DNA from: Caulobacter sp. Root655
GTDB taxonomy: Bacteria; Pseudomonadota; Alphaproteobacteria; Caulobacterales; Caulobacteraceae
Length of the DNA: 64,000 nucleotides
Direction: 5' to 3'
Assembly (NCBI RefSeq): GCF_001427665.1
Contig: NZ_LMHC01000001.1
Coordinates: 63,265-127,264 of the forward strand
Both the position numbers and the translations under genes were made by a program. Shown in pieces: positions 27,672 through 35,492 of this stretch. Positions within the stretch are counted from its first letter, which is position 1; every line of letters begins with the position of its first letter. The notes beneath the pieces are model-generated. The model saw only the letters and a program-made list of their open reading frames with translations, had not been told where the DNA came from and searched no databases.

Positions 27672-28202
27672 ATGCGCATTTTCTCGACCGTGATCGCCCC
27701 CCTCGTGTTAGCGGGGAGCATGCTCGCCACCCAGGCCCTCGCGGCGGCCCAGCCGCCGTCGAAGCCGGTCTCGGCCGCCTTCTACACCGGCATGTGGTAC
27801 GAGATCGCCCGCACGCCCAACTCCGGCCAGCGCGACTGCGAGGCGGCGACAACCCAGTTCACCGACAAGGGGGCCAACGGCTTTTCCGTCCTGCAGATCT
27901 GCCGCAAGGGCTCGGCCGGCGGCGCGGCGAAGACCTTCAACACCACCGGCCAGATCGTCGCCGGAACCCAGAACGCCAAGTTCAAGATGAGCTTCCTGGG
28001 CGGGCTGAAGAAACAGGAATACTGGGTGCTTGACCGGGCCGACGACCAGTCCTGGGCGATCATGGCCACGCCCGGCGGCAACTTCGTCTGGCTGCTGTCG
28101 CGCCAGGCGGTGATGAGCCCGGCCGCCAAGGCCGCGGCCCTGGCCCGGGTCAAGGCCCTGGGCTACGCCAAGCTGGAGTTCCCGCAGCAACCGCCGGCGT
28201 GA
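27672..28202 (+). CDS. Periplasmic lipocalin (Blc-like)
   Basis: 176 residues from ATG 27672. Signal peptide MRIFSTVIAPLVLAGSMLATQALA has no lipobox Cys, so the protein is probably soluble periplasmic. The lipocalin signature is FYTGMWYEIARTPN (G-x-W), followed by eight-strand-like segments and a late RQAVMSP-type helix entry. Bacterial lipocalins of this type bind lipids or hydrophobic molecules at the outer membrane. There is no visible operon partner. Confidence 0.88.
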   Translation: MRIFSTVIAPLVLAGSMLATQALAAAQPPSKPVSAAFYTGMWYEIARTPNSGQRDCEAATTQFTDKGANGFSVLQICRKGSAGGAAKTFNTTGQIVAGTQNAKFKMSFLGGLKKQEYWVLDRADDQSWAIMATPGGNFVWLLSRQAVMSPAAKAAALARVKALGYAKLEFPQQPPA

Positions 28203-28237
28203 GGAGTGTCCGCCTTGTCGCGGGTGGATTCCCGGCC

Positions 28238-28270
28238 TTGATATTGTACCGAAATTGGTACATATAAAAT
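28238..28270 (+). promoter_or_regulatory. Promoter and operator of the yefM-yoeB operon
   Basis: TTGATA (28238-28243) and TATAAAAT (28263-28270) form a sigma-70-like promoter with a 19-base spacer. Inside it, TGTACC (28245-28250) and GGTACA (28257-28262) form an inverted repeat, close to the TGTACA core bound by YefM in E. coli. The region is AT-rich compared with its surroundings. Confidence 0.7.
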
Positions 28271-28288
28271 GAGGTCAGGAGGCCCGTC

Positions 28289-28543
28289 ATGGACGTGCTG
28301 AGCTATTCGGACACCCGCGCCAATCTGAAAGAAGTGATGGACCGCGTCGTCGATGACCGCGCGCCCGTCGTGATTACGCGCCAGAAGGCGGAGTCGGTGG
28401 TGATGGTTTCACTGTCCGATTGGCATGCGATGGAGGAGACGCTCCATCTTCTTTCGTCGCCGACCAACGCCGAGCGTCTGAGGGCGTCCATTGCGCAGCT
28501 CGATGCCGGGCAAGGTCGTGAGCGGACGCTTCACGAGCCGTGA
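28289..28543 (+). CDS. yefM: YefM-family antitoxin
   Basis: 84 residues: MDVLSYSDTRANLKEVMDRVVDDRAPVVITRQ is the Phd/YefM DNA-binding fold, and VVMVSLSDWHAMEETLHLLSSPTNAERL is the typical start of the toxin-neutralising tail. YefM binds YoeB and represses its own operon. A good RBS (AGGAGG, ten bases upstream) precedes ATG 28289. It overlaps the toxin gene by four bases. Confidence 0.95.
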   Translation: MDVLSYSDTRANLKEVMDRVVDDRAPVVITRQKAESVVMVSLSDWHAMEETLHLLSSPTNAERLRASIAQLDAGQGRERTLHEP

Positions 28544-28806
28544 AGCTGGTCTTTTCCGACCAGGCCTGGGCCGACTACCTGCATTGGCAATCCAGCGACG
28601 CCACCACGCTCGACCGTGTCAACGCCCTGATCAAGGAGTGCCAACGCACCCCCTTCAAGGGCACGGGCAAGCCCGAGCCGCTGAAGGGCGATCTCAAGGG
28701 CTGGTGGTCGCGGCGGATCACGCTGGAAGACCGGCTGGTCTATCGCGTGGCCGGCGCGGGCGACGATCAGCGGCTCGACCTGGCGCAGTGTCGCTACCAT
28801 TACTGA
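28540..28806 (+). CDS. yoeB: YoeB-family ribosome-dependent mRNA interferase toxin
   Basis: 88 residues from a GTG at 28540 that overlaps the antitoxin stop (GTGA). All catalytic residues of E. coli YoeB are present: E46 in KPEPLKG, R65 in LEDRLVYR, and the terminal His-Tyr (H87, Y88). YoeB cleaves mRNA at codons in the ribosomal A site when freed by degradation of YefM. The protein looks intact, so this is probably an active toxin-antitoxin pair. Confidence 0.95.
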   Translation: MKLVFSDQAWADYLHWQSSDATTLDRVNALIKECQRTPFKGTGKPEPLKGDLKGWWSRRITLEDRLVYRVAGAGDDQRLDLAQCRYHY

Positions 28807-28819
28807 CCCCTTGATCCCC

Positions 28820-28834
28820 GAACAAAGCTGGAAC
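28820..28834 (+). promoter_or_regulatory. LexA/SOS box upstream of mmcB
   Basis: GAACAAAGCTGGAAC fits the alphaproteobacterial LexA consensus GAAC-N7-GAAC exactly (direct repeat with 7-base spacing). It ends 11 bases before the mmcB ATG, so bound LexA would block transcription or initiation. Confidence 0.85.
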
Positions 28835-28845
28835 AAGGTTCCGGC

Positions 28846-29304
28846 ATGGACGTCGTCATCGACCTTCGGCCCTCGCGGCCCGAGACCACCGACCTGGTGA
28901 CGCGCGGCGCCGCGCGGTTCCTGGTGTCGCTGGGCTACGCCCCCTTGGCCGAGGTGACCCTGCCCAACGGCCGGCGGGCCGACCTGATGGCGCTGGGACC
29001 GAAAGGCGACGTGCTGATCGTGGAGGTGAAGTCGGGGCTGGAGGATTTCCGCATCGACCGCAAGTGGCCGGAATACGCGCCCTACTGCGACGCCTTCTAT
29101 TTCGCGGTCGCGCCGCGGTTTCCCGAAGGCGTCCTGCCCGACGAGCCCGGCCTGATCGTCGCCGACGGCTTCGGCGGGGCGGTGGTGCGTGAAGCCCCGG
29201 TCGCGCCGCTGGCCCCGGCCCGTCGCAAGGCGCTCACCCTGGCCTTCGCGCGGATGGGAGCCTTGCGGGCCGCCGGCGTCATCGCCGAGCGGCTGTCGCT
29301 TTAG
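28846..29304 (+). CDS. mmcB: MmcB-family DNA repair protein (mitomycin C resistance)
   Basis: 152 residues. A nuclease-like core is visible: PLAEVTLPNGRRADLMALG (acidic residue after RRA), VLIVEVKSGLEDFRIDRKW (E-x-K motif) and YAPYCDAFYFAV, the pattern of PD-(D/E)XK-type enzymes. MmcB was described in Caulobacter as an SOS-regulated gene needed for full resistance to mitomycin C; an exact LexA box lies just upstream here. It likely acts on damaged DNA. Repeat A copy 3 begins at its stop codon. Confidence 0.93.
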   Translation: MDVVIDLRPSRPETTDLVTRGAARFLVSLGYAPLAEVTLPNGRRADLMALGPKGDVLIVEVKSGLEDFRIDRKWPEYAPYCDAFYFAVAPRFPEGVLPDEPGLIVADGFGGAVVREAPVAPLAPARRKALTLAFARMGALRAAGVIAERLSL

Positions 29305-29368
29305 AAGTCTTTGCTTTTACGCATTTTCTTCACGCGAACCGGAGGCCACTTCGCTTGAAAATGCTTTA
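29302..29368. repeat. Dispersed intergenic repeat A, copy 3 (inverted)
   Basis: The reverse complement carries GCATTTTCAAGCGAAGTGG, CCGGTTCGCGTGAAGAAAATGC and AAGCAAAGACTTCTAAAG, close to copies 1 and 2. It starts inside the mmcB stop codon and ends at the stop of the next, convergent gene, so it fills the whole intergenic space. Confidence 0.85.
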
Positions 29369-29650
29369 ACGGTCGAAATTGCGGGCCAGCAGGAAGCCGA
29401 ACACCAGGCCCGCGACGAAGGTCCCGACCGCCAGGGCGATGGGGTGCTCTTCGGCCTGCTGATGGGCGACCTGGGCTTTCTCGGCCGTCCAGGTCTTGCC
29501 GATCTCGGCCTTTTCGCCAACGAACTCGGCGGCGACATGGGCCTTCTCGGTGACGGTCTCCACGGCCTTGTCGACGGCGGCCTTGGCGCGCTTGGCGCCG
29601 GCTTTAGCGGTCGACTTGGGGGCTGGGGTCTTGATCGTGAAGTCGGTCAT
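29366..29650 (-). CDS. Small tail-anchored membrane protein (YqjD/ElaB/DUF883-like)
   Basis: 94 residues. A basic, Ala/Lys-rich helical N-terminal part (STAKAGAKRAKAAVDKAVETVTEKAHVAAEFVGEK, seen in pieces) is followed by one glycine-containing membrane helix near the C-terminus (PIALAVGTFVAGLVFGFLLARN) ending in a basic tip. This layout matches DUF883/YqjD-like proteins, some of which link ribosomes to the membrane in stationary phase. The role here is inferred from architecture only. Confidence 0.7.
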   Translation of the reverse strand: MTDFTIKTPAPKSTAKAGAKRAKAAVDKAVETVTEKAHVAAEFVGEKAEIGKTWTAEKAQVAHQQAEEHPIALAVGTFVAGLVFGFLLARNFDR

Positions 29651-29728
29651 GCGAAATCCCGTGGGGAAAATGGGCCAGTGAACGTAACACGCCGCGCGTC
29701 AAAACGTTTCGGTCCGGGCGCGGGCGGC

Positions 29729-31675
29729 CTAGTTGTCGCGCACCACCTTGAGCACCGCCTCACCGTAGCGGTCGAGCTTGCCCTGGCCCACGCCGCCGGC
29801 CTTGGCCAGGGCGGCCAGGGCGGCCGGGCGGGCGGCGGCGATCTCGGCCAGGGTGGCGTCGTGGAAGATCACATAGGGCGGCACATGCTGGCCGGCGGCT
29901 TCCTCGCGCCGCCAGGCGCGCAGGGCCTCGAACAGCGCCTGGTCCTCGAGCGGTACGGTCAGGGCCTGGCGCTTGCGGGCCGTCTTGCCAGCCCCAGAGC
30001 GGCCGGGACTGTCCGAGGTCTCGGGCTGCTGGCGCAGCGACACCAGCCGCTCGCCGCGATAGACCTGACGCACGCCCTCGCCGTCGCCCAGGCCGATCAG
30101 CGGCCGGCCGTCGTTGGGGTCTTCCCGCAGCAGGCCCTCGAACACCAGGGTGTCGAGCAGGTCGCGCCAGCCCTGCGGCCCGAACTCCTTGCCGATGCCG
30201 AAGGTCGACATCTGGGCCTCGGCCTGGGTGACATCCTTGGTCTTGCCCAGCAGGTGGTCGATCAACCGGCCGCGCCCGAACCGTCCGCCCATGCGGTGGG
30301 CGGCCGACAGCGCCTTCTGAGCGGCCTGGGTCGCGTCGACGCCCAACGGCGGCGAGACGCAGATGTCGCAGACCCCGCAGCGCTCGACCCCCTCTTCGCC
30401 GAAATAGCGGCGGACGGCGGCGGCGCGGCAGGTGACGCCTTCCAGCATGGCGTAGAACTGCCGCAGCTTGCGCAGTTGCACGGCCTTGACCTCGTCGGGC
30501 GCGTTCTGCCCGTCGATCCGCCGCACGGCCCAGGCCAGGTCGGCCGAGCTGTAGAGGGTGATGCCCTCGGCCGGCTGGCGGTCGCGGCCGGCCCGGCCGA
30601 TCTCCTGCCAATAGGCCTCGATGGCGGCCGGCGGGTCGGCGTGGATCACGAAGCGGACGTCGGGCTTGTCGACGCCCATGCCGAAGGCGATGGTCGCCAC
30701 CATCACCGCCTCCTCGGCCTCGAGGAACTCCTCAAGCCGCCGGGCCCGCAAATTCTTGTCGAGGCCGGCGTGGTAGGCGAGGGCGGGAATGCCCTGGGCG
30801 ATCAGCTTCTCGGCCAGCTTCTCGGTGGAGTCGCGGCTGCCGGCATAGACCACCCCGGCCCGGTTCGGACGCTCGGTGACCAGTTCGATGACCCGGTCGT
30901 GGCCCTTGCCCTTCTTGCGCTCGGCGTTCAGGGCCAGCTCGTGGCGGGCGAAGCTGTCGACGAACTCGGCCGCGCCTTGCAGGCGCAGCTCGGCGCGGAT
31001 GTCGTCGCGGGTGCGGGCGTCGGCGGTGGCGGTGACAGCCAGGCGCGGGGCGTGGGGGAACACTTCGGCCAGGCGGCCCAGCATCCGGTATTCGGGGCGG
31101 AAGTCGTGGCCCCACTGGCTGACGCAGTGGGCCTCGTCGACGGCGACCAGCGACAGGGGCAGGCGCGACAGCCGCTCCAGCATCGACGGCTGCATCAGGC
31201 CTTCGGGCGACAGATAGAGCAGGTCCAGCTTGCCGGCGTCGATCCGCCGCCAGATCTCGGCCCGCTCGTCGGGCAGGGTGTTGCTGTCCAGCCGCTCGGC
31301 GGCGACGCCGGCCTGCTGCAGCCCGGCTACCTGGTCGGCCATCAGGGCGATCAGCGGCGAGACCACCAGCCCCAGGCCCGGACGGACCAGGGCGGGGATC
31401 TGGTAGCACAGGCTCTTGCCGCCGCCGGTCGGCAGCACGGCCAGGGCGCTGCGTCCCTCCAGCAGTTCGGTGATCACCCCGGCCTGCAGGCCACGGAAGT
31501 CCGAATGGCCGAAGGTGCGGCGCAGCACCTCGCGCGCCGCCTCGATCGAGGGCGCCGCGACCGAGGGGGGCCGGGTGAGGGTTGAATCAGGCTGAGCGTG
31601 CACGGGCGTGTTTTGACAGCGCGCGGGCCCCAGGCCAAGCGCGGCGCCACTTAATGGCCTCGGAATTCCGCTCAA
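29729..31675 (-). CDS. recQ: ATP-dependent DNA helicase RecQ
   Basis: About 648 residues. Helicase motifs: LPTGGGKSLCYQIPALV (Walker A), DEAHCVSQWGHDFRPEY (DEAH plus aromatic-rich loop), VTATAD, GRAGRDRQPAEG. Then the RecQ zinc-binding region (CRAAAVRRYFGEEGVERCGVCDIC), winged helix and a C-terminal HRDC domain (LFEALRAWRREEAAGQHVPPYVIFHDATL, in part). The N-terminus is uncertain: ATG at 31675 gives a non-conserved leader, and a GTG at 31603 (VHAQPDST) is a fair alternative. RecQ unwinds DNA in recombination repair. Divergent from the PBP gene. Confidence 0.96.
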   Translation of the reverse strand: MSGIPRPLSGAALGLGPARCQNTPVHAQPDSTLTRPPSVAAPSIEAAREVLRRTFGHSDFRGLQAGVITELLEGRSALAVLPTGGGKSLCYQIPALVRPGLGLVVSPLIALMADQVAGLQQAGVAAERLDSNTLPDERAEIWRRIDAGKLDLLYLSPEGLMQPSMLERLSRLPLSLVAVDEAHCVSQWGHDFRPEYRMLGRLAEVFPHAPRLAVTATADARTRDDIRAELRLQGAAEFVDSFARHELALNAERKKGKGHDRVIELVTERPNRAGVVYAGSRDSTEKLAEKLIAQGIPALAYHAGLDKNLRARRLEEFLEAEEAVMVATIAFGMGVDKPDVRFVIHADPPAAIEAYWQEIGRAGRDRQPAEGITLYSSADLAWAVRRIDGQNAPDEVKAVQLRKLRQFYAMLEGVTCRAAAVRRYFGEEGVERCGVCDICVSPPLGVDATQAAQKALSAAHRMGGRFGRGRLIDHLLGKTKDVTQAEAQMSTFGIGKEFGPQGWRDLLDTLVFEGLLREDPNDGRPLIGLGDGEGVRQVYRGERLVSLRQQPETSDSPGRSGAGKTARKRQALTVPLEDQALFEALRAWRREEAAGQHVPPYVIFHDATLAEIAAARPAALAALAKAGGVGQGKLDRYGEAVLKVVRDN

Positions 31676-31889
31676 AGGCGCACATCGGCTTCAACGGCTC
31701 TGCAACGGTGGGTTCGACCCTGCGTCGGTCAACGATCCAGGATTGAAACGAACCATGAACATCTCCAGGACGCAAGGCAAGCGGGCGGGCGTTCACACCT
31801 CGTCAATCTTGTCGCGCGTTTTGTGAGCTTCGGCTAAACGGATTCTGGCGCGACCCCGGGACACCCGCGCCCTTCGGGAACAGGACGAC

Positions 31890-33854
31890 ATGGCGAACGG
31901 AACCTTCGGCGGGAACAGGCCGGCGAAGCCGCAACGCACGCCTCTGCAGGCGTTGCTCTACTGGACGATCGTGCTCGGCGTCTGGGGCCTGATCTTCATC
32001 GTCGCCTTCTTCGCGGTGTTCGCCAGCGACCTGCCCGACACCTCCAAGCTGTACGACGTCAAGCGCCAGCCCTCGATCAACTACCTGGACCGGTCGGGCG
32101 CCCTGCTGGCCGTGCGCGGCAGCCAGTACGCGCCGCCCGTCGACCTGGACGCCCTTCCGGAATATGTGCCGGCCGCCTTCGTGGCCATCGAGGACCGCCA
32201 GTTCTACCACCACATCGGCTTCAACCCCTGGGGCATCGCCCGCTCGGTGATCTGGAACGTCGGCCACACTGGCGGACCCCAGCGCGGCGGTTCGACCATC
32301 ACCCAGCAGCTGGCCAAGAACCTGTTCCTCAGCCCGGCCCAGAACTATCGCCGCAAAGCCCAGGAGCTGATCCTGGCCGTCTGGCTGGAGCTGAAATTCA
32401 GCAAGAAGCAGATCCTGGCCCTCTACATGAACCGGGTCTATTTCGGGGCCGGGGCCTATGGTATCGAGGCCGCCTCGCAGCGCTATTTCAACAAGCCCGC
32501 CTCGCAGCTGACGGTCGGCGAAGCGGCCCTGCTGGCCGGCCTGATGAAGGCCCCGTCCCGCTATTCGCCGGTCTCGGCCAGCGACCGCGCCGCCCGCCGC
32601 GCCACCATCGTGCTCGACGAGATGGTGCGGATGAAGGCCATCACCGCCGAGCAGCGCGACGAGGCCTTCAAGGAGCCCGTGCGGGTCTCGGCCACCCTGG
32701 CCAACCAGCGGGCCCAGTATTTCACCGACTATGTCGACGCCCAGGTGCGCTCGCTGGTCGGCGAGCCGACCGAGGACCTGGTGGTCGAAACCACGCTCGA
32801 CCTGCCGATCCAGGTGGCGGCCGAGCGTTCGGTGCAGGTCGGCGTCGAGGGTCACAAGGGCCAGGGCGTGCAGCAGGCGGCCCTGGTGGCCATCGACGGC
32901 GAAGGCCGCATCCGGGCCTATGTCGGCGGCGCCGACTATGGCGAGAGCCAGTTCGACCGCGCCACCAGCGCCCGCCGCCAGGCCGGCTCGGCCTTCAAGC
33001 CGTTCGTCTATCTGACGGCCATGGACCAGGGCCGCAATCCCAGCGTCGTCGTCAATGACGAGCCGGTGAAGATCGGCACGTGGGAGCCCAAGAACTACAC
33101 CAACAAGTATCTGGGCCAGATGACCCTGCAGACCGCCCTGGCCCAGTCGATCAACACGGTCGCCGCGCGTCTGGCCAACGAGGTCGGCACCAGCAACGTC
33201 GCCGCCACCGCGCGCCGCCTGGGCATCACCAGCAAGATCCAGCTGGACCCGTCCATGGCCCTGGGCGCCGTCGAGGTCTCGCCCATGGAGATGGCCCAGG
33301 CTTACGCCCCGTTCGCCAACGGCGGCTTCCTGGCCAAGGGCTACGGCATCGAGCGCATCCGCACCACCAGCGGCAAGGTCCTTTACGACCACAGCGTCGA
33401 CAACGCCCCGCGGCCGGCGGTGATCGGTACGCCCTCGCTGCAGTACATGAACCAGATGATGCGCCAGGTCGTGGCGGCCGGCACCGGGGCCCGCGCCAAG
33501 GTCGCCGGCTACGACATCGCCGGCAAGACCGGCACCACCAGCGATTACCGCGACGCCTGGTTCGTCGGTTACACCGGGGGCTTTGTCGCCGCGGTGTGGA
33601 CGGGCAAGGACGACAACACCTCGATGAGGAAGGTCACCGGCGGCGGCGCCCCGGCCGAGATCTGGAAGACCTTCATGGCGGCGGCCCTGCCGCGCCTGAA
33701 GGCCACCCCGATCCCCGGCGGCGTGATCGAGCCCCCGGCTCCGGTGACCGACGATCCGATCGGCGACCTGCTGAACCCGCCGGCGACGCCGGAAGGCCCG
33801 GCGGCCGAAACGCCGGCTCCCGGAACGCCGGCCCCGGAGCAGTTGCCTTACTGA
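31890..33854 (+). CDS. Class A penicillin-binding protein (PBP1A family)
   Basis: 654 residues. One N-terminal membrane helix (WTIVLGVWGLIFIVAFFAVF). The glycosyltransferase family 51 domain shows EDRQFYHHIGFNPWGIARS and GGSTITQQLAKNLFL; the transpeptidase has the SxxK site SAFK at about residue 367, an SxN-type element (SIN in AQSINTVAARL) and KTGTTSDYRDAWFVG. The tail is Pro/Ala-rich. It polymerises and cross-links peptidoglycan in the periplasm. Caulobacter encodes several such enzymes, so I give no paralogue name. AGGA lies just before ATG 31890. Confidence 0.95.
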   Translation: MANGTFGGNRPAKPQRTPLQALLYWTIVLGVWGLIFIVAFFAVFASDLPDTSKLYDVKRQPSINYLDRSGALLAVRGSQYAPPVDLDALPEYVPAAFVAIEDRQFYHHIGFNPWGIARSVIWNVGHTGGPQRGGSTITQQLAKNLFLSPAQNYRRKAQELILAVWLELKFSKKQILALYMNRVYFGAGAYGIEAASQRYFNKPASQLTVGEAALLAGLMKAPSRYSPVSASDRAARRATIVLDEMVRMKAITAEQRDEAFKEPVRVSATLANQRAQYFTDYVDAQVRSLVGEPTEDLVVETTLDLPIQVAAERSVQVGVEGHKGQGVQQAALVAIDGEGRIRAYVGGADYGESQFDRATSARRQAGSAFKPFVYLTAMDQGRNPSVVVNDEPVKIGTWEPKNYTNKYLGQMTLQTALAQSINTVAARLANEVGTSNVAATARRLGITSKIQLDPSMALGAVEVSPMEMAQAYAPFANGGFLAKGYGIERIRTTSGKVLYDHSVDNAPRPAVIGTPSLQYMNQMMRQVVAAGTGARAKVAGYDIAGKTGTTSDYRDAWFVGYTGGFVAAVWTGKDDNTSMRKVTGGGAPAEIWKTFMAAALPRLKATPIPGGVIEPPAPVTDDPIGDLLNPPATPEGPAAETPAPGTPAPEQLPY

Positions 33855-33862
33855 GGCCAGAT

Positions 33863-33903
33863 CCTCCCCCCGTGGGAGGCGGCCGAAGGCCGGTGGGGGG
33901 AGG
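33863..33903. repeat. Repeat B half copy
   Basis: CCTCCCCCCGTGGGAGG, then CGGCCGAAGGCCG, then GTGGGGGGAGG: one half of the repeat B structure seen at 17741, 37811 and 52969. It starts nine bases after the PBP stop codon. Confidence 0.75.
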
Positions 33904-33987
33904 TTTGGGGACTTTGATCCGGGTCGTGGCCATCGGCCGATCCCGGCGCGGCGGCGGGCGTTCACGGCCGCGGACCTGGAGACCAGC

Positions 33988-34497
33988 ATGAATGATCATC
34001 CCGCGTCCGACGCCCTGATCGATCTCACCGGATCAGCCCCCTTGAGCGATGCCCTGCTGGCGCTGAACAACGCCCATGCGATGGAACTGTCCTGGCTGGA
34101 GCCGGACCGGCTGCGGCATCTGGTGGCGGAGGCCTTCCTGGCCAAGCGGATCGGCGAGGCCGACGCCCTCCTCCTGGCCTTCGACCAGGACGCCGACTAC
34201 GACAGCCCGAACTTCCTGTGGTTCCGCGCCCGTTATCCGCGCTTCGTCTATGTCGACCGCATCGTCGTCGCCGCCCACGCCCGCGGACGCGGCATCGCGC
34301 GGCGGCTGTATCTCGACCTGTTCGAGCAGGCCCTGCGCGCCGGGCACGACCGGGTGGTCTGCGAGGTCAACGCCATCCCGCCCAACCCCGCGTCGGACGC
34401 CTTCCACGCCGATCTCGGTTTCGTGGGCGTCGGCACGGGCGAGATTCACGGCGGCGGCAAGACGGTTACCTATCTGGCGCGCCTGCTCGTCCCATAG
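33988..34497 (+). CDS. GNAT-family N-acetyltransferase
   Basis: 169 residues. The acetyl-CoA loop ARGRGIARRLY (motif A) follows VYVDRIVVAAH, and motif B-like FHADLGFVGVG lies near the C-terminus after NAIPPNPASDAF. This is a predicted small GNAT close to proteins annotated as ribosomal-alanine-like or general acetyltransferases; the acceptor is unknown. It is convergent with the SWIM gene, with 15 bases between stops. Confidence 0.88.
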   Translation: MNDHPASDALIDLTGSAPLSDALLALNNAHAMELSWLEPDRLRHLVAEAFLAKRIGEADALLLAFDQDADYDSPNFLWFRARYPRFVYVDRIVVAAHARGRGIARRLYLDLFEQALRAGHDRVVCEVNAIPPNPASDAFHADLGFVGVGTGEIHGGGKTVTYLARLLVP

Positions 34498-34512
34498 GAC
34501 CGACGGAAGCGC

Positions 34513-34932
34513 TCAGCTCTCCAGGCTCGCCAGCACCTTCGGATCACGCTTGGCCAGGTCCACCAGCCGCTCGATCAGCGCCTCGCGGCTTTCCAGCGCC
34601 AGGCCGTCGCGCAGCCGGGCCAGCCGCCCCTGGACGTACTGGCGGCCCGTGGCGTCGAGCAGGTTGGCCGCGACCACGACCGCCGCCTGATGCTTGCAGG
34701 CCCCGAACTTCTCGAAGCCCGGGCAGGTGCAGGCGCCGTCGCCGGCCGGGGCCCGCAGCGAGACCACGTAGAGTTCGCCGCCCCTGACGTGGGCGGTGAC
34801 GCTGTCGTCCTCGATGGCCACCAGGTCGACCGCCCCGGCCTCGGCCAGTTGGACGCCGCTGTCGAACCAGCGGCCGTCCATGCGTTCGCGCCAGGCGCCG
34901 ATGTCGAAGAAGGGGGTGTCAATCAGGCTCAT
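34513..34932 (-). CDS. SWIM zinc-finger protein
   Basis: 139 residues from ATG 34932 (MSLIDTPFFDIGAWRERM). The SWIM motif C-x-C-x(n)-C-x-H is seen in ACTCPGFEKFGACKHQAAV. The helical C-terminus (ALIERLVDLAKRDPKVLASL) may mediate contacts. SWIM domains bind DNA or proteins, often alongside SNF2 helicases, but this is a stand-alone form. Its start overlaps the zincin gene stop by four bases (ATGA), so the two are probably co-translated and may work together. Confidence 0.85.
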   Translation of the reverse strand: MSLIDTPFFDIGAWRERMDGRWFDSGVQLAEAGAVDLVAIEDDSVTAHVRGGELYVVSLRAPAGDGACTCPGFEKFGACKHQAAVVVAANLLDATGRQYVQGRLARLRDGLALESREALIERLVDLAKRDPKVLASLES

Positions 34933-35354
34933 GCCTCGTCCTCGATGCGGTGGATGTCGTCGTCCGACAGTCCGAAATGGTGGCCGATCTCGTGGACCAG
35001 CACGTGGGCGATCAGCTCGCCGAGCGAAACGTCGCCGCGTTCGCACCATTCGTCGAGAATCGGCCGGCGATAGAGGAACACCATCGAGGGGTGCGGCGAG
35101 GGATCTAGGACCGAGCGCCGGCCCAGGTCGACGCCCTGGTAGAGGCCCGTCAGCTCGAACGGGTCCTCGATGCCCAGTTCGTCCAGCACCTCTTCGGACG
35201 CGAAGTCGTCGACGCGGAACACCACGTCGCCGGCCTGGCGGCGGAAATCGCCGGGCAGGGCGTCGAAGGCCCGCCGGGCGAGGGCGGCGAAATCATCCAG
35301 GGACGGGGCGAGCGAAGGGGCGAGCCAAGAGGCGTTTTTGTCGGTCCAGGTCAT
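34929..35354 (-). CDS. Small zincin-type metallopeptidase (DUF1025/minimal MMP-like family)
   Basis: 141 residues. The extended zinc motif HEIGHHFGLSDDDIH (HExxHxxGxxD, with the third ligand position Asp) lies near the C-terminus; the upstream region FRVDDFASEEVLDELGIEDPFELTGLYQGV and VFLYRRPILDEWCERG are family marks. Members are cytoplasmic minimal zincins of unknown substrate. It forms a four-base overlap with the SWIM gene and is divergent from divL. Confidence 0.9.
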   Translation of the reverse strand: MTWTDKNASWLAPSLAPSLDDFAALARRAFDALPGDFRRQAGDVVFRVDDFASEEVLDELGIEDPFELTGLYQGVDLGRRSVLDPSPHPSMVFLYRRPILDEWCERGDVSLGELIAHVLVHEIGHHFGLSDDDIHRIEDEA

Positions 35355-35449
35355 GGCCCGTACATAGGCCGATTGGGCCCGGACGCCAGCCCAGGAAGGC
35401 CCGCGACAGCACAGCTCATCGCGCTCTGGTCACGCGGGCCCTAATCTGG

Positions 35450-35460
35450 GACTCTGATTC
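35450..35460. promoter_or_regulatory. Two adjacent GANTC (CcrM) sites in the divL upstream region
   Basis: GACTCTGATTC contains GACTC and GATTC one base apart, about 35 bases before the divL ATG. GANTC is the CcrM methylation site in Caulobacter, whose methylation state changes during replication and affects some cell-cycle promoters. Functional effect here is inferred. Confidence 0.5.
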
Positions 35461-35492
35461 GAAATTCCCCCTAGAGGCGAACGACAAGCCTG

